A stretch of DNA of 64,000 nucleotides from Orientallactaga sibirica (lineage: Eukaryota > Chordata > Mammalia > Rodentia > Dipodidae): positions 44,333,001 through 44,397,000 of the forward strand of contig JAEOAD010000013.1 in the NCBI GenBank assembly GCA_036365145.1, read 5' to 3'. The notes under the pieces are model-generated. The model saw only the letters and a list, made by a program, of their open reading frames with translations. It searched no databases and had not been told where the DNA came from. Numbering within the stretch: position 1 is the stretch's first letter; the number at the start of each line of letters is the position of its first letter. Shown here piece by piece: positions 9,311 to 18,005 of the stretch. The translations under genes were made by a program, and so were the position numbers.

Positions 9311-9528
9311 CTTTAAAAATATATATATTTACTTATTTATTTGCAAGCAGAGAGAGACAGAAAGAGAGTCAGAGAGAATGGTGCACCAGGGTCTCTAGCC
9401 ACTGCAAATGAATTCTAGATGTATGTACCATTTTGTGCATCTGGCTTTACATGGGTACCGGGGAATTGAACTCAGATGGTTAGGTTTGGCAGGCAAGTGC
9501 CTTAACTGCTGAGCCATTTCTCCAGCCC
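9311..9528 (-). mobile_element. Dip SINE
   Basis: A complete antisense element of the TTTGCAAGCAGAGAGAGAC subtype. Confidence 0.93.
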
Positions 9529-9535
9529 TGTTTCA

Positions 9536-9671
9536 TTTTTTTCGAGGTAGGGTCTTGCTCTAGCCCAGGCTGACCTGGAATTCACTACATAATCTCTGGG
9601 TGGCCTCGAACTCATGGCAATCCCCCACCTCTGCTTCCTGAGTGCTGGGATTAAAGGTGTGCACCACCACG
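9536..9671 (-). mobile_element. B1 SINE
   Basis: A complete antisense body; it ends at CACCACG against a purine-rich Dip piece. Confidence 0.92.
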
Positions 9672-9684
9672 TGGGGGGAGGGTG

Positions 9685-9837
9685 GAGTGGAGAGAATTGG
9701 CATGCCAGAGCCTCAGCAATTGCAATTGAACTCCAGATGCTTACACCACCTAGTGGGCATGTGTGACCTTGTGCTCGCCTCACCTTTGTGCATCTGGCTA
9801 ATGTGGGATGCGGAGAGTGGAACATGGGTCCTTAGGC
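9685..9837 (-). mobile_element. Dip SINE, long subtype, truncated
   Basis: It carries the extra segment GGGCATGTGTGACCTTGTGC found only in a subset of Dip copies. Its 5' end is cut at 9838 by a B1. Confidence 0.82.
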
Positions 9838-10002
9838 TTTTTTTTTTTTTTTTTTTTTGGTTTTTCAAGGTAGGGTCTCACTCTGGTCCAGGCTGACCTG
9901 GAATTCACTATGTAGTCTCAGGGTGGCCTCAAACTCACAGCGACCCTCCTACCTCTGCCTCCCAAGTGCTGGGATTAAAGGCGTGCGCCACCACACCCAG
10001 CT
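9838..10002 (-). mobile_element. B1 SINE
   Basis: A 20-base poly(T) and complete antisense body interrupt the Dip on the left. Confidence 0.95.
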
Positions 10003-10030
10003 TTTATCTGATTAAAATATTTTTTTTTAT

Positions 10031-10202
10031 GGGCTGGAGATATGGCTTAGTGGTTAAGGCACTTGCCTGCAAAGCCTAAGGACCCAGATTCAATTCTCCA
10101 GAACCCACATAAGCTAGAGGCCCTGGCGCACCCATCGTATCTATCTGCCTCTCATTCTCTCTTTCTCTCAAAAATAAGTAAAATAAATTTTAAAATATTT
10201 AA
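10031..10202 (+). mobile_element. Dip SINE, internally deleted
   Basis: A sense element missing the CCAGATGCACAAGG to GCAGTGG segment (reads ACATAAGCTAGAGGCCC). Confidence 0.9.
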
Positions 10203-10421
10203 AATATTTTTATTTATTATTTTATTTATTTGCGAGACAGAGAGAGAGAGAGCAAGAAAGATAGAGAGAGTTGGCCACACCAGAGCCTCCAACCATTGCC
10301 ATTGAACTCCAGACACATGCATCACCTTGTCCATATGGTTTACATGGGTCCTGGGGAATCAAACCTGGGTCCTTAAGCTTTACAGGCATGCATCTTAACT
10401 GATAAGCCATCTCTCCAGTTC
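10203..10421 (-). mobile_element. Dip SINE
   Basis: A complete antisense element abuts the sense Dip tail to tail, giving an inverted Dip pair around 10202. Confidence 0.93.
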
Positions 10422-10426
10422 ACCTC

Positions 10427-10571
10427 CTTTTTTTTCGAGGTAGGGTCTCACTCTAGCCCAGGCTGACCTGGAATTCACTATGTCGTCTCAGAGTGGCCTT
10501 GAACTCATGGGATCCTCCTACCTCTGCCTTCCAAATTCTGGGATTAAAGGCATGTGCCACCACACCTGGCC
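10427..10571 (-). mobile_element. B1 SINE
   Basis: A complete antisense body ending CACCACACCTGGCC. Confidence 0.94.
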
Positions 10572-10576
10572 ACCTA

Positions 10577-10730
10577 TTTTTTTTTGTTGTTGTTGTTTTG
10601 TTTTTTCAAGGTAGGGTCTCACTGTAGCTAAAGCTGACCTGTAGTCTCAGGGTGGCCTTGAATTTATGGTGATCCTCCTACCTCTGCCTCCTGAGTGCTG
10701 GGATTAAAGGCGTGCGCCACCATGCCCGGC
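10577..10730 (-). mobile_element. B1 SINE, internally deleted
   Basis: A TTG-rich tail; the GGAATTCACTATG segment is missing (reads GCTGACCTGTAGTCTC). Confidence 0.92.
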
Positions 10731-10768
10731 CACTTATTTTTGATATATTAAGAATTTCCATAATTTAT

Positions 10769-10960
10769 GGGCTAGAGAGGACCCAGTTTTGATTCCCTAG
10801 GACCCATGTCTGCCAGATGCATAAGGTGGCACCTGTGTCTGGAGTTCATTACCAGGTTTGGAAGCCCTGGCACACCCATTCTCTCTCTCTCTCTCTCTTT
10901 TTCTATCTGCCTATTTCTCTTTCTCTCTTTCAAATAAATAAATAAATAAATGAAATATTT
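10769..10960 (+). mobile_element. Dip SINE, 5' deleted
   Basis: The tRNA-like A-box region is gone (GGGCTAGAGAGGACCCAG). It is the first of two insertions at one target (see 10980). Confidence 0.88.
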
Positions 10961-10979
10961 AAAAATTTCCATGATTCAA

Positions 10980-11023
10980 TAGTTATTTATTTATTTGCAA
11001 GCAGAGAGAGACAGAAAAGAGGG

Positions 11024-11078
<55 letters not shown>

Positions 11079-11221
11079 CTAGGGCCTTTAGCCATTGCAA
11101 ACAAACTCCAGGCATACATGCCATTTTGTCCATGTGACTTTACATTGGGTAATGGGAATTGAACCCCAGGTTGTTAGGCTTTGCAGGCAAGCACCTTAAC
11201 CACTGAGCCATTTCTCCAGCC
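10980..11221 (-). mobile_element. Dip SINE with (GA)n
   Basis: A full antisense element with a GA run at 11026-11070. AATTTCCAT-type target copies lie near 10752, 10965 and 11224. Confidence 0.93.
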
Positions 11222-11300
11222 CAAATTTCCATAATTTAAAAACCAGGAGGAGGCAGCCTCAAACTTTAAGAGGTTGATGAGAACACGAGAATTAAAAAAA

Positions 11301-11468
11301 AATTATTATTATTATTATTTTGTTTGTTTGTTTTGAGGTAGGGTCTCACTCTAGCCCAGGCTGGCCTGGAATTCACTATGTTGTCTCAGGGTGGCCTTGA
11401 ATTCATGGCAATCCTCCTACCTCTGTCTCCCAAGTGCTGGGATTAAAGATGGTCACCACCATACCTGG
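11301..11468 (-). mobile_element. B1 SINE with (TTA)n tail
   Basis: A complete antisense body. GAGAACACGAGAATT precedes it and GAGAACATGAGAATTT follows the next Dip, so the two share a target. Confidence 0.92.
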
Positions 11469-11469
11469 T

Positions 11470-11671
11470 TAAAAATTATTTTTATTTATTTGAGAGAGAG
11501 AGAGAGAGAGGGAGGGAGACAATGGAAGTGCCAGGGCTTCTAGCCTCTGCAAATGAATTCCAGATGATTGAGCCACTATGTGCTTCTGTCTCAGGTGGGT
11601 ACTGGGGAATTGAACCTGGGTTCTTAGGCTTTGCAGGCAAGTGCCTTAACTGCTAAGCCATCTCTCCAGTC
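11470..11671 (-). mobile_element. Dip SINE
   Basis: A complete antisense element forming the right half of the B1+Dip insertion. Confidence 0.93.
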
Positions 11672-11673
11672 CT

Positions 11674-12173
11674 GAGAACATGAGAATTTAAACTGGGCCA
11701 TGGAGAGAACAGAAGGAATTGTGGTGCATGAAACTTCCTTGGAGTACAGTAGAGGGTTCTGAATGGGTGAAGGAAAGCAGGAAGGGAAGCCGTGGGTATG
11801 TGGGAGACCCGGAAGAATAGGTAGAAAGCAGAAAATGGGTGCTAGTCTGTGGTGAGAGGATGCCAAAACAGTATTAGATTTTTCTCAGGGTCTTGGATCA
11901 GAAAGCCACTGAAAAATATCTCATATTTCATCTTCATTTGAATATCAAGGAGTCTGGTGTCAGGGAATTTCAGAGGATGAAAACTCTGGCCTCTGCCAGG
12001 GTAGACTCATTGCTCCACTGGCCAGACCAGTAGAGCCAGTCTGACCTCTTGGATTAACTGGTGTCATCATCTCAACCCATCCATGCTGTGTTTTTTACTG
12101 AAGGTAAGAGACAGTGATGAATAGTTCAGATTCCTGTCTTCCTGCTTTCTGTCTTGTCATGACCATTTTACAT
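11674..12173. other. Repeat-poor stretch
   Basis: About 500 bp without a recognised repeat or coding signal. It ends in a poly(A) run at 12174-12190. Confidence 0.6.
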
Positions 12174-12193
12174 TAAAAAAAAAAAAAAAATCA

Positions 12194-12363
12194 GCCGGGC
12201 GTGGTGGCGCACGCCTTTAATCCCAGCACTCGGGAGGCAGAGGTAGGAGGATCGCCAGGAGTTCAAGGCCACCCTGAGACTACATAGTGAATTCCAGGTC
12301 AGCCTGGGCTAGAGTGAAACCCTACCTCAAAAACAAAAACAAAAAAAAAAAAAAAAAAAAAAT
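12194..12363 (+). mobile_element. B1 SINE
   Basis: A near-consensus sense body with a long A-rich tail, inserted next to an existing A run. It lies 6 bases before the tRNA-Gln-like sequence. Confidence 0.95.
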
Positions 12364-12369
12364 CAAATG

Positions 12370-12404
12370 GGCACCATGGCGTAATGATTAGCACTCTGGA
12401 CTTT
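12370..12404 (+). pseudogene. tRNA-Gln(TTG)-derived sequence, 5' half
   Basis: CACCATGGCGTAATGATTAG then CACTCTGGACTTT closely resembles the 5' half of eukaryotic tRNA-Gln with anticodon TTG, including the D arm and the anticodon stem and loop up to the anticodon. The sequence is interrupted right after the T-rich start of the anticodon and resumes at 12577. Joined in the mind, the two parts make 72 positions, the normal tRNA-Gln length. The acceptor stem has about three mismatches, so it was probably already decayed or a retrocopy. It cannot fold as a tRNA now. Confidence 0.82.
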
Positions 12405-12563
12405 TTCTTAAAATTTATTATTATTTTTATTGACACCTTCTATACTTACATACAAAAAACATATGATATTTCCCTCCCCTCCCCCCATTCCACTTTAGGA
12501 CTCCAATCTCCATCATATCCCCTCCCTCTCTCCATTAGTCTCTCTTTTAATTTGATGTCATCA
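12405..12563 (-). mobile_element. L1 3'-end fragment inside tRNA-Gln sequence
   Basis: About 159 bp of an antisense L1 3' UTR: a T-rich start, TTATTGACACCTTCTATACT, then CCTCCCTCTCTCCATTAGTC. It is flanked by 13-bp TSDs CACTCTGGACTTT (12392-12404 and 12564-12576). Three further copies of this 3' end lie at 29808, 62719 and 63806. Confidence 0.85.
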
Positions 12564-12613
12564 CACTCTGGACTTTGAATCCAGTAATCCAAGTTTGAAT
12601 CTCAGTGGGACAT
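12564..12613 (+). pseudogene. tRNA-Gln(TTG)-derived sequence, 3' half
   Basis: After the second TSD copy the tRNA continues as GAATCCAGTAATCC and AAGTTTGAATCTCAGTGGGA, the anticodon-stem 3' side, variable region, T arm (B box with two changes) and acceptor. No T-run terminator follows closely. Confidence 0.82.
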
Positions 12614-12624
12614 GCTCTGCTTTT

Positions 12625-12782
12625 GCCAGGCATGATGGCACACACCTTTAATCCCAGCACTTGGGATGTAGAGGTAGGAGGACTGCAGTGAGTTCAAAAC
12701 CTCCCTGAGACTACATAGTGAATTCCAGATCAGCCTGGGCTAGAGTGAGATCCTCCATTGAAAAACCAAAAAAAAAAAAAAG
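12625..12782 (+). mobile_element. B1 SINE
   Basis: A full sense body with several substitutions and an AAAAACC tail. Confidence 0.92.
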
Positions 12783-12867
12783 CAAATTCAGGGATTTTCC
12801 ATATGCAAAGCAATCCCTAACATACAGCTTGGAATCACCAAGCTTCCTCTTGTCAACATTTTATTTA

Positions 12868-13062
12868 TTAAAATATTTTATCTGTTTGAGAGAGAGGCAA
12901 ATAAAGAGAAAATGGGTGCACCAGGGCCTCCAGCCACTGCAAACAAACTCCAGACACACAAGCTACTGAGTGCATCTGTCTTTAGGTGGGTACTGGGGAA
13001 TCGAACCTAGGTCATTAAGCTTTGCAGGCCATTGCCTTAAACACTAAGCCATTTCTCCAGCC
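12868..13062 (-). mobile_element. Dip SINE with TSD
   Basis: A complete antisense element. CTCTTGTCAACATTTTA lies to its left and CTCTTGTCAGCATTTTA to its right (one mismatch). Confidence 0.94.
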
Positions 13063-13349
13063 CCTCTTGTCAGCATTTTAATAATGCCTCCCTCTAAATC
13101 ATGTGATTACATATGTCATGTAATTAGATCTCTATAGCAACTCTCTTGAGTCAGGCGGTTATTACTAGATCGTGTTATAGAAGGGAAAAATTTACTTTCT
13201 TGCTTTTCTTTCATAGCTATGTGTCTGTCCCCTTTGACATTTCAATCCTGACATATAGTGTAGCCTCAATAAGTATTGCTGGGTGAATTCCTTTATATAT
13301 AAATGAATTTTGGAATAAAGATTTTTATCTACTAAAAAAATTAGATTTC
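13063..13349. other. Unique stretch
   Basis: No repeat or gene signal recognised; AT-rich. Confidence 0.5.
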
Positions 13350-13497
13350 GCCAGTGGTGGTGCATGCCTTTAATCCCAGCACTCGGGAGGTAGAGGTAGG
13401 AGGATCACCGTGAGTTTGAGGCCAGCCTGAAACTACTTAGTGAATTCCAGGTCAGCTTGGACTAGAGTGAAACCCTACCTCGAAAAACCAAAAAAAG
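13350..13497 (+). mobile_element. B1 SINE
   Basis: A sense body with a slightly truncated head (GCCAGTGGTGGTGCATGCC). TAGATTT flanks both sides. Confidence 0.92.
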
Positions 13498-13529
13498 TAG
13501 ATTTACTTTTGTTTATCTCCAATGCAGTC

Positions 13530-13637
13530 TTTTTTTTTTTTTTTGAGGCAGGGTCTCACTCTAGCCCAGGCTGTCCTTGAAGTCACCATGATCCCCTACC
13601 TCAGCTGGGATTAAAGGCATGAACCTCCAAGACAGCT
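13530..13637 (-). mobile_element. B1 SINE, internally deleted
   Basis: An antisense body lacks GTAGTCTCAGGGTGGCC and part of the TGCCTCC box. Confidence 0.82.
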
Positions 13638-13712
13638 CAATAAAGCCTCTTGACAATGATTTGAGTAAGTAAATATTTATTTGGAAAAACTGAGTTAAAA
13701 TTAGTCCTGAGA

Positions 13713-13890
13713 GCCGGGCGTGGTGATGCATGCCTTTAATCCCAGCACTCAGGAGGCAGAGGTAGGAGGATCACCACGAGTTCGAGGCTACCCTGAGACT
13801 ACATAGTGGGTTCCAGGTCAGCCTGAGTTGGAGTGAGACCCTACCACAAAAAACAAAACAACAACAAAAAACCCCTAAAAAACAAAAAAA
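13713..13890 (+). mobile_element. B1 SINE
   Basis: A full sense body with an AACAAAACAACAAC-rich tail. Confidence 0.94.
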
Positions 13891-13900
13891 TTGTTCCTAA

Positions 13901-14054
13901 ACTGGGAGTGGAGTGGTCATGCACACCTTTAATCCCAGCACTTGGGAAGCAGAGGAAGGATTGCTATGAGTTTGAGACCAGCCTGGACAACAAAGTAATT
14001 CAAGGCCAGTTTGGGGCTAGTGTGAGACCCTACCAAAGCAAAAAAAAAAAAAAA
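13901..14054 (+). mobile_element. B1 SINE, diverged
   Basis: A sense unit with altered head and middle (AGACCAGCCTGGACAACAAAG), probably older than its neighbour. Confidence 0.85.
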
Positions 14055-14065
14055 GTCTCTAGAGT

Positions 14066-14410
14066 ATCAGTGACCTTCTCATTGCTGGGAACAAAATACC
14101 TGACAAAAATCAGTTTAAGGGAAGAGGAATTTATTTCAGTTTAGAGTTCCAGGGTATAGTCCATCGTGGTGGGAAGGTGTGAAGGCAGGAGCTGGAGGCA
14201 GCACGGTGAGGAAGCAGAGACGAACGCTGCTGCCCAGGGAGTGCCATCCTTTCTGTTCAGTTCAGGACCCCTTCCTGGGATGGCGCTGCTTACAGTTAGC
14301 ATGTATCTTCCCCCCACAATCTAATCAAGACAATTCCTCGCAGATGATTATAGGCACCATCAGGTTAACAACATCTACCATGACACCCATCCTTAAAAAG
14401 GTGATTTTAA
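14066..14410 (-). mobile_element. LTR-like retroelement fragment
   Basis: GGAATTTATTTCAGTTTAG, AGGGTATAGTCCATCGTGG and CAATCTAATCAAGACAATTC match a common rodent LTR (MaLR/ERVL-like) layout in antisense. The family is assigned from memory; related pieces lie at 45340-46165. Confidence 0.5.
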
Positions 14411-14576
14411 GCTATCATGCATTATAAGTAATGTGTTAATTAACTATCCATTTTCTTTTGGGCATAAAAATAAAATAGTATTCTAATAAAATACACACAT
14501 TCACAGCTTCTCTTCCTTCCTGATTTTAAATTATGAAATTAAAATTTAAACCAAAACAATAATAACTTCATTGATT
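14411..14576. other. Unique AT-rich stretch
   Basis: No repeat or coding signal recognised. Confidence 0.45.
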
Positions 14577-14593
14577 TAGAATAAAATTTGTCA

Positions 14594-14823
14594 GGCTGGA
14601 GAGTTGGCTTAGCAGTTAAGGTGCTTGCCTGCGAAGCCTAAGGACTCGTGTTCGATCTCTCTCCAGATTCCACATAAGCCAGATGCACAAAGGTGACCCA
14701 AGCTCAAGGTCGCACATGCACAGGAGGTGATGCAAGTTCTGGAGTTCTATTGCAGTGGCTGAGGCCCTGGCATGCCAATGCTCTCTCTCTCTGCCTCAAA
14801 AAAAAAAAAAAAAAAAAAAATCA
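14594..14823 (+). mobile_element. Dip SINE, long subtype, 17-bp TSD
   Basis: A full sense element with the extra AAGGTCGCACATGCACAGG segment. Perfect TSDs TAGAATAAAATTTGTCA lie at 14577-14593 and 14824-14840. Confidence 0.95.
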
Positions 14824-14854
14824 TAGAATAAAATTTGTCAAGTGAAAAGTGAAT

Positions 14855-14956
14855 ATTTTGGGGCATGCTGGCTCTCACACTGCAACTGAGGCAGGAAGAC
14901 TGTGACTTTCAGGGGATCCTTGGCTGCAGAATAAGACCATGTCTCAAAAAAAAATT
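14855..14956 (+). mobile_element. Old B1-like monomer
   Basis: CAACTGAGGCAGGAAGACTG and GACCATGTCTCAAAAAA suggest a decayed sense B1. Confidence 0.5.
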
Positions 14957-15160
14957 GGGGCTGGAGAGATGGCTCAACAGTTAAATGCACTGGCTTGCAA
15001 AGCCTAATGGTCCAGGTTCAATTCCATAGAGTCCACATAAAGCCAGATGCAGAAAGTGGAACATGTGTCTGGAGTTCATTTACAATAGCAGGAGGCCCTG
15101 GCATGCCCATACTCACTCTCTTTCTCTTAAATAAATAAATAAAAAACATGTTTTAAAAAG
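14957..15160 (+). mobile_element. Dip SINE
   Basis: A full sense element followed immediately by another sense Dip. Confidence 0.92.
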
Positions 15161-15170
15161 TTTGATTGTG

Positions 15171-15365
15171 GGCTGGAGAGATGGCTCAGCAGTTAAAGGC
15201 ACTTGTCTGCAAAGCCTGACCGCCTAGGATCGATTCCCCAGTACTCACATACGTCTATCTGTGCCTGGAGTTCATTTGCTGTGGCAGGAAGCCCTGGTGC
15301 ACCCATACACACTCTCTCCTCTCTCTCAAATAAATAAACAAAATATTTTTAAAAATTAAAAAAAA
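15171..15365 (+). mobile_element. Dip SINE
   Basis: A full sense element. AGTTTGATTGT before it and ACTTTGATCGT after it look like a worn TSD. Confidence 0.92.
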
Positions 15366-15825
15366 CTTTGATCGTGAAATTTAATAGGATTAGCCACACT
15401 CTTTAGCATTTACTTGAAAACAGGAAAATAAAGACATTAATTGTTCTTTTTCAGATATCTAAAACATTACTACAAGGACACACAAGGGGGCGCCATAACC
15501 AACCACAACCGGCAATATAAGCATTGACTGCTAGGAATTAGATTTGTGAGCAGGAAAAAACCAGTCCTGTACTTTTCCAGATGGAAAAATTAAGGTCCCA
15601 AAGATTATGGCTCTACATGCTAGTTCTTCAGAGTAAATAAATTGAGTAGTAGGATTTTCACAAGCTTGTACAGCAGCCCCTTGTCAATGGATTTATACTG
15701 GAGAATTCCGACTGCCATTCTGGCAACAATTTATTTAAAATATTTACCTCTGGCATGATTTAATTTATTTTAATCTTAAATGAGTTTTGTAATCGCATTT
15801 ATGATATGTAAAGAAATGACTTTGG
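15366..15825. other. Repeat-poor stretch
   Basis: About 460 bp without recognised repeat or reading frame. Confidence 0.55.
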
Positions 15826-15898
15826 ATGTATCTGTGGTTGAGCGCTTGCTTGGCATGGGTTTGATCCCCAACACTGCAAGAAATAAAAAATAAACAGA
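15826..15898 (+). mobile_element. ID SINE
   Basis: CTGTGGTTGAGCGCTTGCTT then GGGTTTGATCCCCAACACTG with an A-rich tail is a tRNA-like ID core. Confidence 0.75.
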
Positions 15899-16295
15899 AA
15901 ATAACACGTCTTTTATGAAGCTTTGCTCCACATTATGAAACGTTAATTGTGTTTCATTTATGCTTCACTCTGAATCAAAACTGATTTCTTTGCTTAAATC
16001 TTCCCCATACGTATGGTTTGTGCCTACCTTATGCCATGGCTTTCCTGTAAGCATGAAATGTGGATTTTCTGAGGAGGCCTATAAATACCCACAAAGATTT
16101 TATTAGGTAGAAGTTATGATGAATATAGAATGCCCACATTTTTTGAAGAGCAGTGTATTTATTTCATGGGCCAATATTCTTCAATGCTTAAGTAATAGCA
16201 TTCTGAGAGGAAGTTTTGCTTTGTGACAGACAGCAGTACAAGTTGGCCAATTACACATTTCTATTTTTTTAATTTAAATTTTAATTAATTAATTT
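15899..16295. other. Repeat-poor stretch
   Basis: About 400 bp without a recognised repeat, ending in an AT-rich run. Confidence 0.55.
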
Positions 16296-16448
16296 TTTTA
16301 GGGGGGTGGTTTCAAGGTAGGGTCTCCCTCTAGTTCAGGCTGACCTGGAATTCATTATGTAGTCTCAGGGTGGCCTTGAACTCATGGCAATCCTCCTACT
16401 TCTGCCTCCCAAGTGCTGAGACTAAAGGTGTGCACCACCATGCCCGGC
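16296..16448 (-). mobile_element. B1 SINE
   Basis: A complete antisense body ends ACCATGCCCGGC, directly against the 3' end of the Ube2s pseudogene. It is outside the tandem duplication. Confidence 0.93.
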
Positions 16449-17228
16449 TTTTTCCAACTTTATTTAGAAAATCAAATCCAGGTCCCCTTGTCCCAGCCCC
16501 AGCGCCCTCCCCCACCCCAGCCCTAATTTAAATAACTCAGGGACAGAGGGAGGTTGAGGGAAAGGAAAGAGGAAAGGAAAGGAAAGGAAAGGAAAGGAAA
16601 GGAGGGAGGAAGAAGGGCCCACTAACTACTCTTGTTTTTCTTGGCCGCCAGCTTCTTAACACGCTTGCCTGCATTCTTCTTGGCTATGGGACCCTCAGTT
16701 CCGGCAAGGCCTCGGGGGACTGTGGGGCAGGTGGAGGAGACTGCTGTAATACTGGCCAGGGCCCCAACCAGTCTCAACTCTCCAGACCCTGGGGCCTGCA
16801 TCCTCGTAGTTCTGAAGGGGAGGCGGCCTGCTTCTTCATTGAGCGCTGACTCTGGCTTAGGGTAGATCAGCAGGCACTTGATGGTCAGCAGTACATGTTG
16901 GATGCCCAGCTCCGCTGTCCAGTCCCTCTTGAGCACGTTGACAGAGATCTCACCATGGGCGCCCACATTTGGGTGGACGTCAGGGTGAGGCAGGGAAGTC
17001 CTTGCCCAATAAAAGTTTCATGCGGAGCTGACCTCCAGCAGAGGGGGTCCCTTCAGGGCCCTGCAGGTCGAGGAGGTCCTCCTCTTTGGGGAAGACCTTT
17101 AATGCCATTGGGTGAGTCCATAGTCAGTGTCCTCCTTGTTCAGCAAGGTTGATGATGTGAGGGGGTAGGTTGATGTTGGAGTTCATGACTTTGGTACTCC
17201 CAGGCGGTATCTCCACCCCTTTTCCTTC
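16449..17228 (-). pseudogene. Processed pseudogene of Ube2s, copy 1
   Basis: UBE2S is the E2 enzyme that extends Lys11-linked ubiquitin chains with the APC/C. Read on the minus strand, the copy starts at ATG 17186 (N terminus MNSNINLPPHI) and runs without introns to the Lys-rich tail ([16 protein letters not shown], stop near 16622). An AATAAA-type signal lies at about 16461-16468 in the 3' UTR, as expected of a retrocopy. The reading frame is lost soon after residue 14, with further small deletions and an in-frame TGA before the segment [18 protein letters not shown]. The catalytic Cys of the parent [10 protein letters not shown] motif is Ser here (TCT, 16943-16945). An open segment at 16622-16966 covers only the second half. 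No function is expected. Confidence 0.93.
16559..16610. repeat. (GGAAA)n run
   Basis: A purine run in the pseudogene 3' UTR; longer here than in unit 2 (about 18098-18128). Confidence 0.9.
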
Positions 17229-17340
17229 TTTCTGACCTCCCTCCCTCCCTTCCTTCCTTCCTTCCTTCCTTCCTTCCTTCCTTCCTTCCTTCCTTCCTTC
17301 CTCCCTCCCCTCCCTCCCTCTCCTTCCTTCCTTCCTTCCA
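17229..17340. repeat. (CCTT)n / (CCCT)n microsatellite
   Basis: It lies just upstream of the Ube2s start on the minus strand and separates the retrocopy from a B1 fragment. Its antisense translation gives artificial EGRK repeats. Confidence 0.97.
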
Positions 17341-17417
17341 GGGGGTTTGAGGTAGGGTCTCACTCTAGCTCAGGCTGACCTGGAATTCACTCTGTAGTCT
17401 CAGGGTGGCCTCGAACT
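17341..17417 (-). mobile_element. B1 fragment
   Basis: The antisense first half of a B1 ends at GGCCTCGAACTTA, where a Dip follows. Confidence 0.88.
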
Positions 17418-17597
17418 TATTTCTTTATTTTTTATTTAAAATACTTTATTTGACAGAGAGAAAGAGGGAGAGAGCACAAACTCCAGAAGCATATGTCACT
17501 TTGAGCATCTGGCTTTACATGGGTACTGGGGAATCAAACCTAGGCCCGTATGCTTTGCAGGCAAGTGCCCTAACCGCTGAGCCATCTCTCCAGCCCA
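17418..17597 (-). mobile_element. Dip SINE, internally deleted
   Basis: An antisense element lacking the AATGGGC to GCCACTGC segment (reads GAGAGAGCACAAACTCC). Confidence 0.92.
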
Positions 17598-17898
17598 AAT
17601 TAGTACATTTTTCTTCAGGAATATACCAGATAGAGGGTGAGCTGCAAACCAAGGAAGAGAAAATGGATACTCTCATGTGGCCCGAGAGCCTGCATGGGGT
17701 CTGGGAAAAAAAAAGTGAATATGGATTTTAGATTTAGAGTGGAAAAGAAAAGTACAAATAGCTTCTGTCACGTGGAAGGTGGGGCTGGGGTAAGAGTAGA
17801 TCAGGGTCTCCCATCTCAGCCTGGCCGGTGGAGACAAGAGGGGCTTATCAGAGCAGGGACCTGGAAATTCAGGAAAGCTGCAAAGCCAAGAAGAGGTA
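17598..17898. other. Unidentified 300-bp stretch (unit 1)
   Basis: No repeat family recognised. The same sequence recurs at 19133-19437. No convincing reading frame. Confidence 0.5.
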
Positions 17899-18005
17899 AT
17901 TTTTAAAAAAATTATTTATTTATTTATTTGAGAGAGAAAGATACAGAAATAGGCAGGAGAGAGAGAGAGAGAGAGAGAGGGAATGGGCACACCAGGGCCT
18001 CCAGC
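17899..18005 (-). mobile_element. Dip SINE cut at the duplication joint
   Basis: An antisense tail and GA segment run to GGGCCTCCAGC, then switch directly to Ube2s 3' UTR. The complete counterpart is at 19438-19671. Confidence 0.93.

Larger units (their letters stand above)
16468..18005. repeat. Tandem duplication, unit 1
   Basis: This 1538-bp unit starts at AAAATCAAATCCAGG in the Ube2s 3' UTR and ends inside a Dip SINE at CCAGC. It is repeated head to tail at 18006-19544 with only scattered base changes, different microsatellite lengths and no extra bases at the joint. Confidence 0.95.

Noticed and set aside
12370..12613. A functional tRNA-Gln gene with an intron
   Set aside because: The insert is L1 3' UTR with a TSD, not a tRNA intron. 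It is 159 bp long and the acceptor stem is mispaired.
16622..16966. 114-residue UBE2S-like frame as a possible real gene
   Set aside because: It starts in the middle of the E2 fold, lacks the catalytic Cys and is preceded by frame breaks. The same dead frame recurs at 18143-18487.
17124..17363. Minus-strand frame with EGRK repeats
   Set aside because: It is the translation of a CCTT microsatellite joined to the first residues of the Ube2s pseudogene.
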